Shown: positions 1 through 12,251 of the stretch, in pieces
Position numbering within the stretch: position 1 is the stretch's first letter
Layout: every line of letters begins with the position of its first letter
From: Volvariella volvacea V23
Taxonomy: Eukaryota > Basidiomycota > Agaricomycetes > Agaricales > Pluteaceae
DNA length: 64,000 nucleotides
NCBI GenBank assembly: GCA_000349905.1
Contig: KB722750.1
Coordinates: forward strand, 442,191 to 506,190
Reading direction: 5' to 3'
Program-made: the position numbers and the translations under genes
The notes under the pieces: model-generated
Seen by the model: only the letters and a program-made list of their open reading frames with translations
What the model was told of the DNA's origin: nothing
The model's database searches: none

Positions 1-1637
1 GCTCTTGTGGGTATGGTCGTGCTTATGCCCTGGCGATAACCACAGGAACTTCAAAGATTCCCAAGGCTCCACGCACAGCTAATTGAAACCGTTTCTGAAT
101 TGTTAAGAGAGCGTTTAGGACCCACGACGGAGTATGCACAGAGCCTGATTGAGATTCAAGCAGCATATATCAATACCAACCATCCCGCTTTCATTGCTGG
201 TTCAGCAATGATAACCCAACAAGCTAGTGTTTTACCCTCTAGACAACAGCTTCCCCCTCGGGTACGTCTCAAGGTTCCACCATTATGCTCTCGGGGCGTA
301 TTGATGACCTGTTTTTACTGGACAGCCAACATCTACCGAACCACTTAATGGCAGATCGCCTTCATCGGAATCGGAGGATCTGTCGGAAGAAACGGTTGCC
401 TCCAATGGTATTGCTTACTTCCTTGTCATGGTGGTCGCTCTCTAAATCTTCCCTTATCTCATACTCGGTCATTGCGGGAAAAGGCCGCTCTGTTTCTTCA
501 ACTATACATGATAGGCCATCTTCCCACCGTAGTTCTCTAGGTGCCGCAAGTTCATCAACGTCGCATTCACACTCACATGGTCATGGTCACGGAGGTATCG
601 CAAGCTCTTCAAGTACGCCCAATCCGAGCGCCAGTGGACTGGGATCGCCATCGCCTCATTTAGGCACCGGTGCAGGACTGCACTCAAATGGAGGGAGCAG
701 TTCAAGCTTGGGAAGCGTCAATGGGTTTGGAGGCCCTCATGGTCATGGCGGATCGAATAAAGATGGTGTGTTTCGTTAGCCTCTTATACAAAAGAATTGT
801 CACTAATTGGCGCGCATATAATCCAGCTCGGGATACATTCTTGAATTATTTATTCGGCCAAGCTCAACCCCCGTCATCGACACCAACATCATCATCTACA
901 TCTCACCGCTCTTCGCTAACTTCATCAGCGTTCACGTCGACAACAACGTCAACCACATTGACAGCTGTAGCGCCATCCACAACGGCGTCAACCGGTTTGG
1001 TGAATCAACACCCAACATTAGGCATTGGCGCGTCGGTGCAGCCCTATCCTGGTGTTGTGCCAATTGGACGAGATGTATCGCAAGCCGTGGACGGCGGTTC
1101 CGTCGGGATGGGTGGGTTCATGTTGGGCGCCACTGGTACGGGCGGGAAGAACGGAAGTAATGCAGCTTTTGATATGAAGAGCCTCGGCAAACACATCGAA
1201 GCCGTAAGTCGATCCTCTCCCCTCTACAGCATCCCTAGACGCCACACACTACGCCACACTCCATGCTCATACGTTATATACCATACTAACGCGTCTTCCA
1301 TCTCTCCCTAAAGGTACCAGCCGAAGGCCCGCACCTCTCCCACCGCGAAGAACTCGAAACAACCCTGATCCGGTCTTTGATAGCCTCCTACTTCAACATC
1401 ATCCGCCAGTCGATTCAAGACCTCATCCCGAAAGCGATCATGCACTTCCTCGTCAACCACACCTCGCATCAGGTCCAGAACAGACTGGTGTCGTCGCTGT
1501 ATAAGCCTGAATTGTTCGAGGGGCTGTTGAATGAGGATGAGGGGCTGAAGCAGGAGAGGGAGAGGGTCAAGGCGCTATTAGAGGCATATAGAGAGGCGTT
1601 CAAGACGCTTTCGGACGTCAGCCTCAAGTCGACGTGA
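1..1637 (+). CDS. DNM1: Dynamin-related GTPase, mitochondrial/peroxisomal fission type (Dnm1/Drp1), 3' part only
   Basis: This is the C-terminal half of a dynamin-family GTPase; the GTPase domain lies outside the window. Readable exons are about 46-261, 326-407, 484-765, 827-1203 and 1314-1637. The first carries the end of the stalk with the family motif SLIEIQAAYINTNHP. Next comes a long Ser/Gly/His-rich insert with a HSHSHGHGHGG run, then RDTFLNYLFG. That motif, set in a variable insert, is typical of Dnm1/Drp1 and differs from Vps1. The last exon is the GTPase effector domain, with SLIASYFNIIRQSIQDLIPK and AIMHFLVNHTSHQVQNRL. Family members assemble as rings on mitochondria and peroxisomes and drive their division. 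The stop TGA is at 1635-1637. A second frame stays open to 1727. Vps1 is the alternative assignment but fits less well. Confidence 0.9.
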
Positions 1638-2467
1638 ACACGCTAGCCAACAAGGGGGATCCAAGACTGGTGGAGGAGTTGGAGAAAGTCGAAACGGGAA
1701 TTGGCGACCGACGCGCACGGTTGTAATGCACCAAGATCGACAATTGATTGCTTGTTTACTCTCTATCTTATGTCGCGCTTACTGTGTTTCCTTTCCTTCT
1801 TCTGCTGCACGTACCTTGTTGTCGTTCCGTTCATGTAATGTTTTCGTTTCATGATCGCAGGTCGTTTCTGGTATACATACATGCGTTTATATATAGATAG
1901 AATTCAATGCCAATGCTATGACTGCCCACGCCGCACCAATGTCTGGTTCTGGATTGAATGTTAACCGTCAGACGCACTTCAACTTTCTTCTTTCCGACCA
2001 AGATGCAATACCAGAACACACCAGCTGACAACATCTATATCACTTGTGTAGAATTGCAGCTATGTATATACAAACATTGACCGGACCAGACTATAACACC
2101 AAAGCACTAAAAAGGAACCATTGTACCCCGCAGCCCATCCAAGCCGACATCCAAATCGCAAACCAGGTCTAAGCAATATTAATGGTAAGCAAGGATTATG
2201 AACTCGGAGCCTGACGAGCGTGGGGAACGGGAACGAGACGGAGATGAATGTACAGGGCGTTGACGATGGTACCCATGTGGGTATCATCGCCGACGGAGGA
2301 ACGGAGGGAGGAGGTAAAGTTATATCACGAATACCGGAGTGTTCAATAAAGAAACCAATAAAACAAGGGGGGAGGAAGCAGCTCGCAGCCTATTGGCGAA
2401 GGCGCGTGCAAGTGAGGAAGTTGTCAGGAGGCTGAAGCATGGCCACAGGCGGCCGTTAGGACGCAAT
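1638..2467. other. Intergenic region between convergent 3' ends
   Basis: This stretch separates the dynamin stop from the stop of the minus-strand AAA ATPase. It should hold both 3' UTRs. No protein-like reading frame or repeat was recognised. A frame continuing from 1631 to 1727 is discussed in the findings. Confidence 0.6.
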
Positions 2468-5459
2468 TTACGAGCTGGACTCCTCAGTCTTAACGGCAAC
2501 CCATTTCTCTTTCTTGCCGGCGGGTAAAGCAGATTCTTCAGTCTCCTTCTTGTCATTTTCCTCTTCGGAAGTCACGCTCTCCTCAGTATCGGCGTCAACG
2601 CCAGTAGTGGTCTCAGACTCAGAGGATGACGAGGAGGATGTGTCAGTCTGTACGACAGCCTCCGTCTTTGAAGATGAGTTGCTTGTGGTGGATGAAGATG
2701 AAGTGGACTCCTTCTCCTTTTCCTTCTCAGCGGAGCTCGAAGACTCACTCTTCGTCGTTGATGACGATGAGGATTCTGCTGGTCTGATCTTTTTCACTTT
2801 CGAGCGTGAGTCCTTACGTTCAACCTTCTATAAATGCGCGTCAGGAATTTATAATGTAGGTCAGCAGAGCATGCGAACGTACCTCCTTCTCTTTCTCTCT
2901 CTTGGCATCCTTTTCCTCCTTCTCCTTTTCTTCTTTCTGTTCGTAAGGTTAGATCGTGCATCCTAGTTTAAGGACAGGGCCGCACCTCTTTCTTCTCCTT
3001 CTCCTCAGCCTCCTTCTTCTCTTTTGCCTCGCGCTACAAAATCATGTCAGCGAATTGCCATATTGTAGTGCTAACCCAGATAAATACGAACCTCAGCCTT
3101 CTCCTTCTCAGCCTTGAGTTTTTCTCTTGTTTCACGCTCCTGGATCACCCATTCAGCGACCTCCTTGACGCATTCCTTCGGTCGTGTCTTGTTCTTTAAT
3201 AGGTAACCTTGCAGAGCGGCAACCTAATCGACGGACGCGTGGGCTCATTGGCAAAACATGCGCAGAGCCATTGCAAGTCAACTTACACTCAACTCTCCCT
3301 CTGGAATAGCCTCGGCAAACTTCTTAGCAAGCTCGCAAATTTCCTCTTCAGTCAGTAAAGGACTTGCGTGTGCATTGGCTTTACGTTTAGGAATGGGCAA
3401 ATTCTTTTGAGAAGCATCCTTCTTGTCCGAAGAAGGAGCTGCATTTGGTGATGGCTTGAAGGGGAAGAAGCACTTGAAGATGCCCTCCGCTTGCCATTTT
3501 GTGGCATGCGTGAAATTCACCCAAACATCCATGCGCCCAGGGCGGCTGAGCGCAGGATCCAGACGCTCAATATGGTTGGTAGTGGCGAATAGTAGGCTAA
3601 GAGTATGGGGCGTGAGTACCAATAAAGGTTTAATATCGGTACATTATTACTCACCGACCCTCAGCCGCAGCAACACCATCAAGACTGTTTAGTAGACCAC
3701 TCAAACTCAGTGTAGAACCGTCCGAAGAGGACTCATCAGAAGTTTTGGCTGTTGAGGCTGTGGGAGCCCCCGTATCCTTGGAATCACGGCTGACGGAACG
3801 AGTGAACGCAGCGTCCAAGTCTTCCAAAAGGAGAATGCATCTATTGATGGATGTTTTTCGTCAAGGTTAACTCCGCAAGTGATCGTGAACCCCAACGTAC
3901 CTGGTTGGCACGTTCCCCATTAATGTGGCAAGAGTGTTGTCGCTCATGCTGTTATTGAATCCGATCAGAGAGGCTCCTTCTCATTCCAGTGAGAATGAAG
4001 CATACCCCTTCGCCGATAGCGACACTACATAGATATCCAGACCTAGCTCACCAGCTAGAGAGTGGATTAGAGAAGTCTTCCCACTAATGCAACGTCAGCA
4101 GGGGAAGGGTAACTGATGAATAACAACGAACCTGCCAGGTACGCCATGTAGGAGGTATCCACGTCGGAAGGGAATACCTAAGAATGCTTGTTAGGTACAT
4201 CGGCAGAACTCGTGCCGTCATCTGTACGAACCTCGCTCCGCATACCTGAAGTTTCGTCACAACTCGTCAGCGAGCATACTTGGTTTGGGTGTTGGGAGGC
4301 CGCTTACCACTCCTCAGACGCAAGGAAGTCTTTGCAATCTGCCAATAGCATATCCTTCACGCCAGGTTGGAGCACTATTGAGCTCATGGGGCGCTTTTGT
4401 CGTGCACCATTCCACCTCCAACAGCCGTAGGTCCTGTGACACACATCAGTTCAGGTTTGAGGCGCACGAGGATCCGGCTTACGTATCCGCTAGGAAAATA
4501 TGAACCCGGTGTTCCGCATCCTTCTCATACTCCCGCTTTGCCTCCAGGACGAGCTTCTTCAAAATATCATTATTGCGCGCCACCACACTTGACGGAGTTA
4601 GCGGTTGTATGCGCCGGGTGACGAGCCAAATACCTGATTTTTAATGCGCCGCCTCGACTATGATCGGGATATTTCTTGGTTCGTGTTATCTAGTCATACG
4701 ACGTCAATTGCATAATCCCCCGAAGATGTCGAACAGCTTACCCGCAGCCAATGACCACGGTAGTATATTGTGTGAGTGGTATCTATTTAGGAGGGTAAGC
4801 GACTGCGGGAAATAGCATATACTCAGCCACGAACCAAGGCTTGGCATAAACGCCACCTTTCGCCGCCTCTTTCCGTGCACCAGCGATTCGTCCTCTTCCT
4901 GTTCCTCCTCCTCCTCCAGGTCTCCTGCTGTTGCTGTTGCGAGCCCGTTTCGGGTCACGGCGCGGGTGGTGATGTCAAATTCTCGGCTACGGCCCCATGC
5001 GGGTTGCTAATAATGGAAATCGTGGTTGAGTAGATGTCCTGGGAGTGGATGATGCGCATATATGCACCTTTGATAGCCAGTGCATCAGCCTGTATTGGAG
5101 AGTTAGCCAAGATAAGTGATAAGGCGTTGAATTCGTACCAATCATATGGATAGTCCTCCTGGCTGAAGTGAGCTGTCAGGAAGAACGCTGCATTGTGGTG
5201 GCGGTTGGTCAATTACTGAGCAAGCAGGAGGAAGAAGGATATGCTTACAGTCAACAAAGCCGTTCCAAGCCGATATCGAAGCCCTTCTAGCGGTCTCCAC
5301 GGTTCCTCCAATGACCACCAGTTTCTGTTGGTTGATGACGCACATGGTGAGTCAGAGCGATAGGAACGGGAAGTAAGAGGAGAGACGACGTACGAGTGTG
5401 TCCTGGATGGCTGTGGTGCCCATCCCGAGGGGCGATAGCATATTCTTTAGCGTATCCAT
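2468..5459 (-). CDS. BCS1-like AAA+ ATPase with long Ser/Glu-rich C-terminal tail
   Basis: Start ATG is at 5459-5457, stop at 2468, with many small introns. The N-terminus is BCS1-like: [20 protein letters not shown] followed by [16 protein letters not shown]. The AAA module follows. [20 protein letters not shown] (Walker A) is near 4170-4080, [12 protein letters not shown] (Walker B) near 3840, and the second region of homology [13 protein letters not shown] near 3530. In yeast, Bcs1 sits in the mitochondrial inner membrane and inserts the folded Rieske protein into complex III. Agaricomycetes carry many divergent BCS1-like paralogues of unknown function, and this looks like one of those. 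After the AAA core come Lys/Glu-rich segments and a tail of over 100 residues rich in Ser, Glu and Thr, absent from canonical Bcs1. The assignment to the BCS1 family is firm; mitochondrial function is inference. Confidence 0.9.
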
Positions 5460-8400
5460 GCGGAACAGATGTCGTGGCCGGGAGTGGGGAGGGAAAGAGG
5501 GCAAAGAGGGAAGGGGACGCGTCGGCCTTAAATGGGATTGATATATGCCTCGTGTTTGGAAGACAGGGTTGCGCCTGCTAAAGAATGAATTCCGCGGCAC
5601 CCTTTCCTTTTTTTTGGTGCATCACCCGATGTGAACCTTTTTCATGGATAAAATTCGCCGTGCGAGTGCTGTTCATCCTTTGTTGGTCCCACAGATACAG
5701 CCTCTTACTAGTCTATTTGATATTCCAGTTCTTCCTGACGAGCATCCCACTGGTTCAACTGCGAATCCCACTGTTTTACAGCTCAGAACGGCGGGCAAGG
5801 GGTGTCAGGAAAATTGTTCCATCTCACCGAAATTCTCTGGGTTGCGTTACGTTTGCACTCAAAACTGTTTATGTAGATTCAACTCGAACCTGAGAAGTGG
5901 CGTCGACTGCGTTTCCAAATCGGTCGCCAGATCCAATCTCAACCAGGGACTGGGTCCGGCTGCCCCGCTACCAGCGTCATCGAGAGTCAGCGCCATCGGC
6001 TGCGGCTGCGTTTGTAGGTGTCGTTCTGGTGGGTTGGCTTCTAATTTGAGAAAAGTGCTGCAAGTACGACGTGGAAGTGACCAAATGCGAGCGGTCAAGC
6101 ACAGGAATTGAGTCGATGTGAGCAGTCCCGAGTCAACCCCACCTGACAGAGTTACCACCAACAGACCTGCGATCAGCGCTCGCTTAACGGCGCTTGTGAC
6201 CATCTCATCTCCCTTGCATTCCAACTAGACCCGTCCCAGCGGAACTACCAGCGCTTCCTGGTGGGTGGAGTAGGTCGGCCAGGACGCGTACTCATATGCT
6301 TGGAAACCAACAGGCGCCAATCAAGCCACAAACAAGGCAATCATACAAATATGGCGCCGATCTCCTGGAATTTGGCCAGGGGAGATAAGATCTTGCTGCC
6401 CTATATATCCCCACATCATCAAGATATTGCCTCCTGAATACCCACATGGCAAAATCGTGCTGAGCAAGGGCCCAAGGCTATTTAAGCGCTTAATTGCTCA
6501 TGCAGTGCACCCCGCATCTCACACCGCACCAACGACTTAAAGGGTTTCGTCACTTCCAGCTCTTGGGTGGTTTACTCATAGCACCGCAACATCGAGTAGG
6601 CTGGAGAAGAAATATCCGTGGTTTGTGACGTGGCCTCAATTTAAGTTACCTCGAGCACGGCGCGGCGGCACCTGGGAAAAGAGTATAGACATCGTTTTGC
6701 GCCTTCATCAGAGTACTGATTAAAGCTACCGGTGATACGTGGATGGCGAAAATACAAAATATAATGAGCCTCTGAATCTCTGTCCAATTTAACGAAGAGT
6801 TTTATCAGAGTGCAGACTAATATCACCAGAGCGGGACTTTTCAACAGGTCAATCCAACCGACTGACATTGATGGATCAGTTATAACAAAACTTACCGAAA
6901 TGGCATGAAACCCGGTATGTCCTGAGCGCTGCCATCTAAAGCGCAACATTGCCTAACCTCAAGACCCGTAGGACAAAGACACGTCGCAGTACTATCGCAG
7001 TACGTACTAGGCAGAAGTGGATGGTAGATTGTCACCCTGGCGATAATCAATCCTAGTTCCGTGCCCCGCGGAGGGAAGATACAGCCCTCTGGCCCAAATA
7101 GAGGATTATCTACGTCAGCTGATAATTGCATTGCGCTGGTTGACTCATACGGGCCCGCCCGTGCAATTCCTAGGCGACACCTTCTGACTGTCTTTTCCAA
7201 TAATAAATTGGATTCACCACGATCCTGGCCTACGGTAACGTATAAGCCAGAAATAGCTGTTAATAAAGCTGCTCTGTTAAAGCGTTGTGCGGGCACCAAA
7301 GGCGGATCCAACCCCTGCGGTAGATTCATGCGCCTTCTCTTTCCTTACGAGAACCAGAATCCAGATAGTCACCTGAGGCTCATACGAAGGAGTCGGACCT
7401 GTGAACTGCCTAGTTCTTCAAGTATTATCCAACCCGCGGAAGGATACCTCCACGTGCAACTCACGCATCCGCCTCAATCCCAGTCGGCTGGGCACTGCAA
7501 ATCCATTTACCTTCCTAGCGTTCCAATTACAGCGCAACAAACTGCAACAAAGCGGCACTGGCGCGGCTGCGGGTGTTTACCCCTCGATCCCTCCCCTCGA
7601 TTGATATTATCTTCGTTTTGGGTACAATACATCTCGAGAAAAAGAAGTTCTTCCAAAATCATCATTTGAGGGTGCAGCGTGACCTAGCAGGATCAGAGAT
7701 ACACCCAAATGTGGAAGTGGTCCCCTATTGATGAGTCCATCGAGATTGGTGGAATCCCCATGTTGACAGGGACAAATCTGGGGTAGAGTTCGGTGGTATC
7801 GCTACAACCACCAACTGCTACAACTGCTGTAGAGCATCGTAATTCGTTTTTTGACGGTATTAGTTCTCCCGTTGACTTCCTTTATCCCTATCTGCCGAAA
7901 TTTTGCCAAAAGGGTAGTGGAGAGTATGGAATACATTGGCACGTGTGCTTGATATTAGTACAGCTGTTGAGTGCCCATAACAGCACGAGTAGAGGGTCAT
8001 ACACCCGACTAGACTAATATAATTCTTATCAAAGCGCCCAAATTAATCTCGACAGCATACAGCATACAGCTGAGCGCTGGAATTTTTGTATGGGTGAGGA
8101 TCCGATTATAATCATACCAAGTTTGGGTATACGAACGTGTAAAAACTATCGCTACCTATAACCAAACCGCTGGAATCTAGTAATACACACACAAATATAA
8201 GGAGACTTCAACTCGGATACTATCCGCCACTAGGATTTCATTAAGGCAAGGATGACTGTATATACACATGTGTTCGTCATCCCTGATTCCTGTGGAGACT
8301 CAATGAACATAATCTCTCCTGCCATAGTGCTACACCCGGCTCTCGCAATACCAGAATTATCACTCTTGCGCCACTGATATCAAATCTCAATACCTTCTCA

Positions 8401-11205
8401 TTTTCTCACTTTTTGCTGAAAGACCCCTCTTCCAACAACCTTTGTCCCAGCCTCTAAACTGATCTCACTGGGATTCGGCCCGACTTAATAAACGCCACCA
8501 CGCAAACCTTACGATAGCTCCAACATTCATGCCTCTGCCAGTGTCATCACAAACTTCGGGACCCTTGGAGACCGTCGTGCTGACATCGGCAGCAATCCTC
8601 CTGCCCTGTGGCGACGACTGCATCACGGTCAACATCCCGAGGCACTATTAGATTATTAACACTTTGTCTGCTGATGCTCGACTATGCCTTTCTGCAGCCA
8701 AAGTTTGATGAAGAGTGAGAACATACGTCACTTGAATCTCGAGGAAGACACTCGGTCGTTATAGACAGATTGTTCGGAGACAGTCATGAAGAGCCTTGTG
8801 AGCTTTGTTGCTTGCATATGGGGTAGGAAGTATCAGATGGCTGGGCTTTCGCTGACCGAGGCCGTTTCCGATAACATAACAGCACCGACGTTTCAGCATA
8901 GGAGTCTGATCATGACCTCAAATGTTTAGCTGAGTCCTATGGTTTAACCACGAAAAACGCGGAAGATCGGTAAGTTGGGGTTCACAATGAACACCGCAGT
9001 CATTTACCCCTAGAAGGCGTACTCCCAGCTGTGATTCTCAGGGTTTACTATGAACATAAGCGCAGCTGCAGGAGACGATCCTCAATCGACCCACAAAAAG
9101 CCAGTGTCCTGTCCAATGTCAACTTTCTGGTGGCGGCGTGGCCAGCGACTCCGGTGGACTCGGACGTCGCAGAACAGAACTGATGAGATGCCCATCGTCG
9201 TCTTGCATCTCCCTCAATCCAAGCAGATGGCGGTAAGGGTATACTACGGTTGGAGGATGGATTCGTGTCAAAAGTGGTGATTTGTATCCAAAGATAATAT
9301 TTCTCACACCTTTGTCGGTCATCAACAATTGTAGGGGGAAATAGTTCAGCGATTGGAAGGGAGTCAAGGACTCAGAGGGTGCGGATAAAGGTAGAGTCCA
9401 CCCTCTGAATGTAGGTGAGATAATTGATCACTGTCCACCACAGATAGTGATTGCACCTGGGCTCAGCCTTGTGACGAGTGAATGGTATCTTGAACTCCCA
9501 GAATATGGCCTCTCCATCGTGGAACATACTATTGTCTGTAACCAGTACCTCCAATTTCCCTAACGCCAGGTACTTTATCCGTCTCCCATTCCATTCCGCA
9601 TATCTAAAAGCCTACTCCGACCGCTCGGCAACGGAAAGCAAAGTGACGCCGAACTTCCATTCCGAAGAACACCGCGCTGAAGCCTGTTAGGCCATGGCTA
9701 AGTGCTAATAATTCAGAGTACTCGCGCGTCCCTTGAGGAGGCATCAGTTTGAGAGTTCAAGCTTCATTTCTTGGTCCAGATTCTCGCAGGGATGAATTTG
9801 AGAAGCATGCTAAACGGCGCACTTTGCACCTTAACGCCGCTCAAAAATTGATGGGTGGTGCACAGTGGAGGGACGAGAACCAGTAGCGCTGACATGGAGA
9901 AGAATGGATGTTATAGGCGCATCAGATCAAGACGTATGCGGCGAGATGTGAACCGAATTGGGGGCTACGGGCGGTTCTCCCTTAGATGTTGAAGTGCACA
10001 CGTTTCATGACAAAAGCGCGATATAAGATTTTGAGAGGGATTCCGAGGAAAGTGGAGACATCTATTAGTGCAACGCATTGAAACAAGGCTTTGTGAGTGC
10101 ATGAAATATCAAGGAGCAACACCTACTCTGTCGCACTAGACCAGAGTGGGAAGGTGTTCGAGGATCCCTGAGAAGCTGGGTAACTTGGTGAGGTGTTAAT
10201 GCGATGCTTTCATCCCGGAACGTAGTTGGATTGGGGTGCGTAATGCACAGGAGTGGGGCGGGTACCCGCAGCAACTATGACCCTTATGAGCATCCGATGC
10301 TAGACGGTGATGCGCCACAAATGGCAATGCACAACCTTGAACGACCGCGGTAGTACCTGATGGAGAGCTGAGGTGCATTCAATTCGATTTGCCGGTGTGC
10401 TAAGATGTCATAGAAATCTTGCAATATTTCAAAGCGGCAGGCCAATGAGGCATAAATGAGATGGCACCTATGAATTAAATTAGATTAAAGTTCTTGACAC
10501 GCGATGAACATTAACTAACTTATGCTTCACCATAACGCGCGGATGACCGCACATCCGTGACAAAAGGTTAGAGTAAGGCCAAGAGGATGCCATGTGCAAA
10601 GTCGCCGAGTAGGAACTGATTAGAGCTTCCAAGTTCTCCGTCTGTTACACAGCGTGTTTGGGGTAGTTGGATAAGTACTAGAAAGAGATGAGCCTAACCT
10701 TCACTATCGTTGCCCGCTTAGCCTCTTCCACGCAACCTGCTTCTATAAGGATTGTCCATCACCGGTCAGGGGAGGAGTGCTTGAGTAACACACGCATGTT
10801 CAGCTGATCGTTCATGGACATGATGCATGTAAGGTGGGTTGGAGGCCAAGAAGTGAGGCTGGCATTAGAGCAAAACTTTGCTCTTTCGAGCTAGTAGACA
10901 ATCTCCGCCAATCGGGTAGACCGCCGAGATGTGTTCGGTCATTGGGCGATTGCATCAACAGGACAGGGGATGAAAGCTAAAATGACAAGATTCATAAGAT
11001 GGAAGTACTTATCGGGTTCTACTCAGTTGGTCTTGCACAGCCCAAGAGGAAGAGGTTGAGCTTATCCACGTAAATTAATGACATTGTATACGGCAGATAT
11101 GGCAGATATATAGTACACATTTGAAATGGCCCTGACGCGTAATGTAGGTTGTGCATGTGGAAAGCAAGGTAACAGAACTTACAAGCATAGCAAGAATATC
11201 TAGGT
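5460..11205. other. 5.7-kb stretch without a recognisable gene
   Basis: No conserved protein, transposase, reverse transcriptase or tRNA was recognised on either strand. Open frames of 100-200 codons occur near 5644-6224 and 6892-7669. They overlap each other on opposite strands, lack coherent splice signals and show no family motif. Short structures include the tandem CAGCATA copies near 8054-8068 and a TATTTAAG box near 6480. The stretch could hold long promoters, non-coding transcripts or decayed mobile elements that eye inspection cannot reveal. Confidence 0.5.
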
Positions 11206-12024
11206 CTAGTCTCTTCGTGTAAGGCTACCCAATTCCAATTCCTCCACGTCATCTTCGTCAGGTCGTATGGTTGGCACAGCCAAACCTTCCTTCATCTCCC
11301 TTTTGACACATAGTTGCTCCGCAACAATAATTGTAAATATTGCACCAGAGATCATAACGAGCCAGAAGAATAGTGAAGTGGGTATTGAGGCAGAATAGTA
11401 TGTCGTGAGCACAAGGTGGTTGAACACAAGCGTCAAGGCAAAGTCGAGGATAAGTCTTGGTTTCCGAACGAGATAATAAAGATAGTATATGCTGTTGAGG
11501 ACACTGAGCAAGGAGTTGAGAACCACAGACTCGTATGCACTTACTCTGCACCACATGCAATTATCCAGCAGAGGGCTATGATCCAGCCACGTAACGGGTC
11601 CATTCGTCCATCCCATAGGTGTTCTTGCCATGTAAATCCGACTTTCTTACCACCACTCCACGCACCAGCATATGCATTCCACCACTCCCCGCCCTGTATT
11701 CCTCTTACAGTTGGCCGTCCAGCCATCTCTCTCCAATCCATCACCATTCCTAAAGGGTGATTAGGCACAACCCTGAGAGTTATTCGACGTCACGCTTACC
11801 GACGTTGGCAGCACCCCCCTCGTAGGCAAGCGCGGTAGGTTCAGCGAAGTAGCTCAACAGCGGAGGTATGAATAAGGATAGCGTCAAGTAGTGGAGTGTC
11901 TGCATTGACACGATCTGTAGGCGTCAACCAGGATCAGTGAGAGCAATACAGGCAGCGAGTGAATATAACCACCCTGTGATATGAGCAGTATTGGGTCCCA
12001 GTTCGACGTTGGAGGGGGCGCCAT
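11206..12024 (-). CDS. SYS1: SYS1 homologue, Golgi integral membrane protein
   Basis: Four exons are readable on the minus strand. The first, from ATG 12024, gives SNWDPILLISQ. The second gives IVSMQTLHYLTLSLFIPPLL. The third (about 11747-11540) gives WREMAGRPTVRG and DPLRGWIIALCWIIACGAD. The fourth gives IYYLYYLVRKPRLILDFALT, then LTTYYSASIPTSLFFWLVM, and ends in an acidic tail with stop at 11206. The four hydrophobic segments and the LDFALT...TTYY...P.SLFFW pattern are diagnostic of Sys1. That protein recruits the Arl3/ARFRP1 GTPase to the trans-Golgi for vesicle trafficking. The loop between helices 2 and 3 is longer than in the human protein. Exons 3 and 4 join in frame through a 53-nt intron. 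The exon 1 donor reads CAGGGTGG, one G more than the frame requires (see findings). The gene is divergent from the neighbouring protease. Confidence 0.92.
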
Positions 12025-12251
12025 GGTCGCGCATATGAGTTGGGTCTGAACCCAACAATTAACGCAGTGATGGTGTTGGTCGTGAGGAAGGCGCTTAGGG
12101 TTAGGGTCTATGGTCGGCCGCGGCAATCAAATGAGGCACTAACTACCAACCGTCATAGCTATTCGCTTTATCCCCAGGCTTTCTCTTCAACCTCAACTTT
12201 CTTTGATTGTAGTTGACGGTACATTCCTTTGATTCCTTTCTTATCGTAGCC
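12025..12251. promoter_or_regulatory. Short bidirectional promoter between SYS1 and the dipeptidyl aminopeptidase gene
   Basis: Only 227 bp separate the two divergent start codons, so both promoters and both 5' leaders must share this interval. A pyrimidine-rich stretch with CTTTCTTTGATTG lies in front of the plus-strand start. A tandem TTAGGG pair lies nearer SYS1. Confidence 0.7.
12095..12106 (+). promoter_or_regulatory. Tandem TTAGGG motif in the shared promoter
   Basis: The sequence TTAGGGTTAGGG is present exactly. In yeasts, Myb-type factors such as Tbf1 and Teb1 bind TTAGGG-type repeats in promoters. Use of this site here is inference. A chance or telomere-derived origin is possible. 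Confidence 0.4.

Noticed and set aside
5644..6224. 155-codon plus ORF and 121-codon minus ORF with some low-complexity similarity to proteins
   Set aside because: Composition is promoter-like, the frames overlap each other, and no domain is visible.
7061..7669. 202-codon plus-strand ORF and opposing 145-codon minus-strand ORF (6892-7329)
   Set aside because: They overlap on opposite strands, have no ATG-to-stop coherence with splice signals, and no family motif.
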